From: a virus
Virus record (IMG/VR): IMGVR_UViG_3300010883_022729
Span: 1 to 33,593 of that record
Length of the DNA stretch: 33,593 nucleotides
Reading direction: 5' to 3' (one strand)
Part shown: piece by piece, positions 32,835 to 33,593 of the stretch
Numbering within the stretch: position 1 is the stretch's first letter
How the letters are laid out: every line of letters starts with the position of its first letter
Made by a program: the position numbers and the translations under genes
The notes under the pieces: generated by a model
Database searches by the model: none
What the model was told of the DNA's origin: nothing
Seen by the model: only the letters and a program-made list of their open reading frames with translations

Positions 32835-33593
32835 TATAATTCTCCTCTACTTTGTAACCAATTTTTCATTACTGTTGGGTGTTCTTTGTCTATAGTTAAC
32901 CACGGAGTTGGGCTGTTAAAGTTAAGTTTGCTATGAAAAATCCACCCACCTAACTCATTATCCATTTTAACTGCGAGATTTTCAATTTCTTTATCAGATA
33001 CTTCAGACCATTTTTTATCAAAAAACATATTATTTTCTGGTATATCTGATGTTTCTTTGTTAAACAAACTAGTCCAGTGTTTACTCCAGTAATTTTTATA
33101 TGTGTATATCTTTCGCTTGATATCAAACCAAGAATAGTGATGAACAGTAGGCAACTCTTTTATTACTGAATTAACAAAACTTTCGTAATTTTTTAGATTT
33201 TCTGATCTAAATTCCATATTTGTCATTAATTCCTGCCTAAAATTTTCATGATCAGGTGTATAAAAATTCATATGAGGGATTGCTTGGTAGTTATCAGTAT
33301 GAACATAATCACAACCGTCAGAACCTAAAGAGAAAACATTACCTTGCTCATCATAACTTCTATGCTGTGCTGGAATATCATGTGTTATATGTGTATCATT
33401 TCTAGAAAGCCTCCATTTCCATGGATTAACGTCGACGCGGACTTTGCTTTGTTTGCCCCAGTAGTCGACAATAGGTAAACAAACAATTTTAACAGATTTA
33501 GGTATAGTCCTAGCTAATTTCTTTACTTTATGATAATCATCTTCATGTATAATTTCATCTACATCTTGTTGCCAACACCATTCTTTTGTGCAC
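32834..33593 (-). CDS. Putative GT-A glycosyltransferase, C-terminal part (5' end beyond window)
   Basis: The frame is open from the right edge (first full codon at 33592) to a TAA at 32834, about 252 residues; an internal ATG at 33271 would give only 145 and cut off the informative part. The edge sequence reads EWCWQQDVDEIIHEDDYHKV: a 'W.lq.DaDE.i' DxD motif as in GT2-like enzymes that act on core or O-chain sugars. The rest (RVDVNPWKWRLSRNDTHITH, then WFDIKRKIYTYKNYWSKHW near the end) resembles the C-terminal part of such transferases with long aromatic helices. The N-terminal nucleotide-binding strand lies outside the window. Confidence 0.7.
   Translation of the reverse strand, partial: CTKEWCWQQDVDEIIHEDDYHKVKKLARTIPKSVKIVCLPIVDYWGKQSKVRVDVNPWKWRLSRNDTHITHDIPAQHRSYDEQGNVFSLGSDGCDYVHTDNYQAIPHMNFYTPDHENFRQELMTNMEFRSENLKNYESFVNSVIKELPTVHHYSWFDIKRKIYTYKNYWSKHWTSLFNKETSDIPENNMFFDKKWSEVSDKEIENLAVKMDNELGGWIFHSKLNFNSPTPWLTIDKEHPTVMKNWLQSRGEL

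Noticed and set aside
32834-33271. A separate 145-residue gene starting at the ATG at 33271
   Set aside because: The frame stays open through to the window edge and the upstream part carries a glycosyltransferase DxD-type motif, so the ATG is internal.

Overview
This is part of the genome of a contractile-tailed (T4-like) bacteriophage with a low-GC genome. The evidence is a run of T4-type baseplate genes (gp25, gp6 and a gp5-like hub) next to a gp55-type late sigma factor. Every gene lies on the minus strand, so the map reads from right (33593) to left (1). Genes are tightly packed, many overlap by 1-50 bases, and most starts have an AAGGA/GGAG-type ribosome binding site. These sites and the two sigma70-like promoters suggest a host with ordinary Shine-Dalgarno use and a sigma70-type polymerase, for example a proteobacterium. 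The host cannot be named from the window. I saw no tRNA, CRISPR array or insertion sequence, and no gap between genes exceeds about 105 bases.

Layout in transcription order. (1) 33593-20143 is a glycan island. It has GT-A, GT2, GT4 and GT9-type glycosyltransferases; a heptose-nucleotide block (HldC-type nucleotidyltransferase, HldA-type kinase, small HAD phosphatase, cupin); a glycosyltransferase with an apparent 1-base frameshift; a radical SAM/SPASM enzyme; a PIG-L deacetylase; a WbqC-family protein; more glycosyltransferases; a kinase-fold protein; and a CMP-sugar synthetase-like enzyme. (2) 20138-15027 is a second sugar-building block: DegT-type aminotransferase, dehydroquinate-synthase-family cyclase, SIS isomerase, short UDP-sugar 6-dehydrogenase, SDR epimerase and a small nucleotidyltransferase. 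(3) 15020-13823 holds a mini SET-domain protein and a Cas4/RecB-like nuclease with four cysteines. (4) 13750-8056 starts at a good sigma70-like promoter and holds two GT4 glycosyltransferases, a one-TM protein, the gp55-like sigma factor, a small helical protein (possible small terminase) and a hub protein. (5) 8029-1 holds baseplate wedge genes gp25 and gp6, a DNRLRE-like adhesin, a large LamG-containing baseplate/fibre protein and a partial structural gene.

My reading is that the phage makes its own activated unusual sugars (probably a heptose, perhaps also an amino-cyclitol or amino-keto sugar) and has about eleven glycosyltransferases to assemble them. I see no flippase, polymerase or membrane-bound initiating transferase, so the acceptor is probably cytoplasmic or already present: a virion protein, a nucleic acid, or host lipid A-core. 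That is inference. The cyclase/aminotransferase/CMP-transferase block and the radical SAM enzyme are the best candidates for undescribed chemistry.
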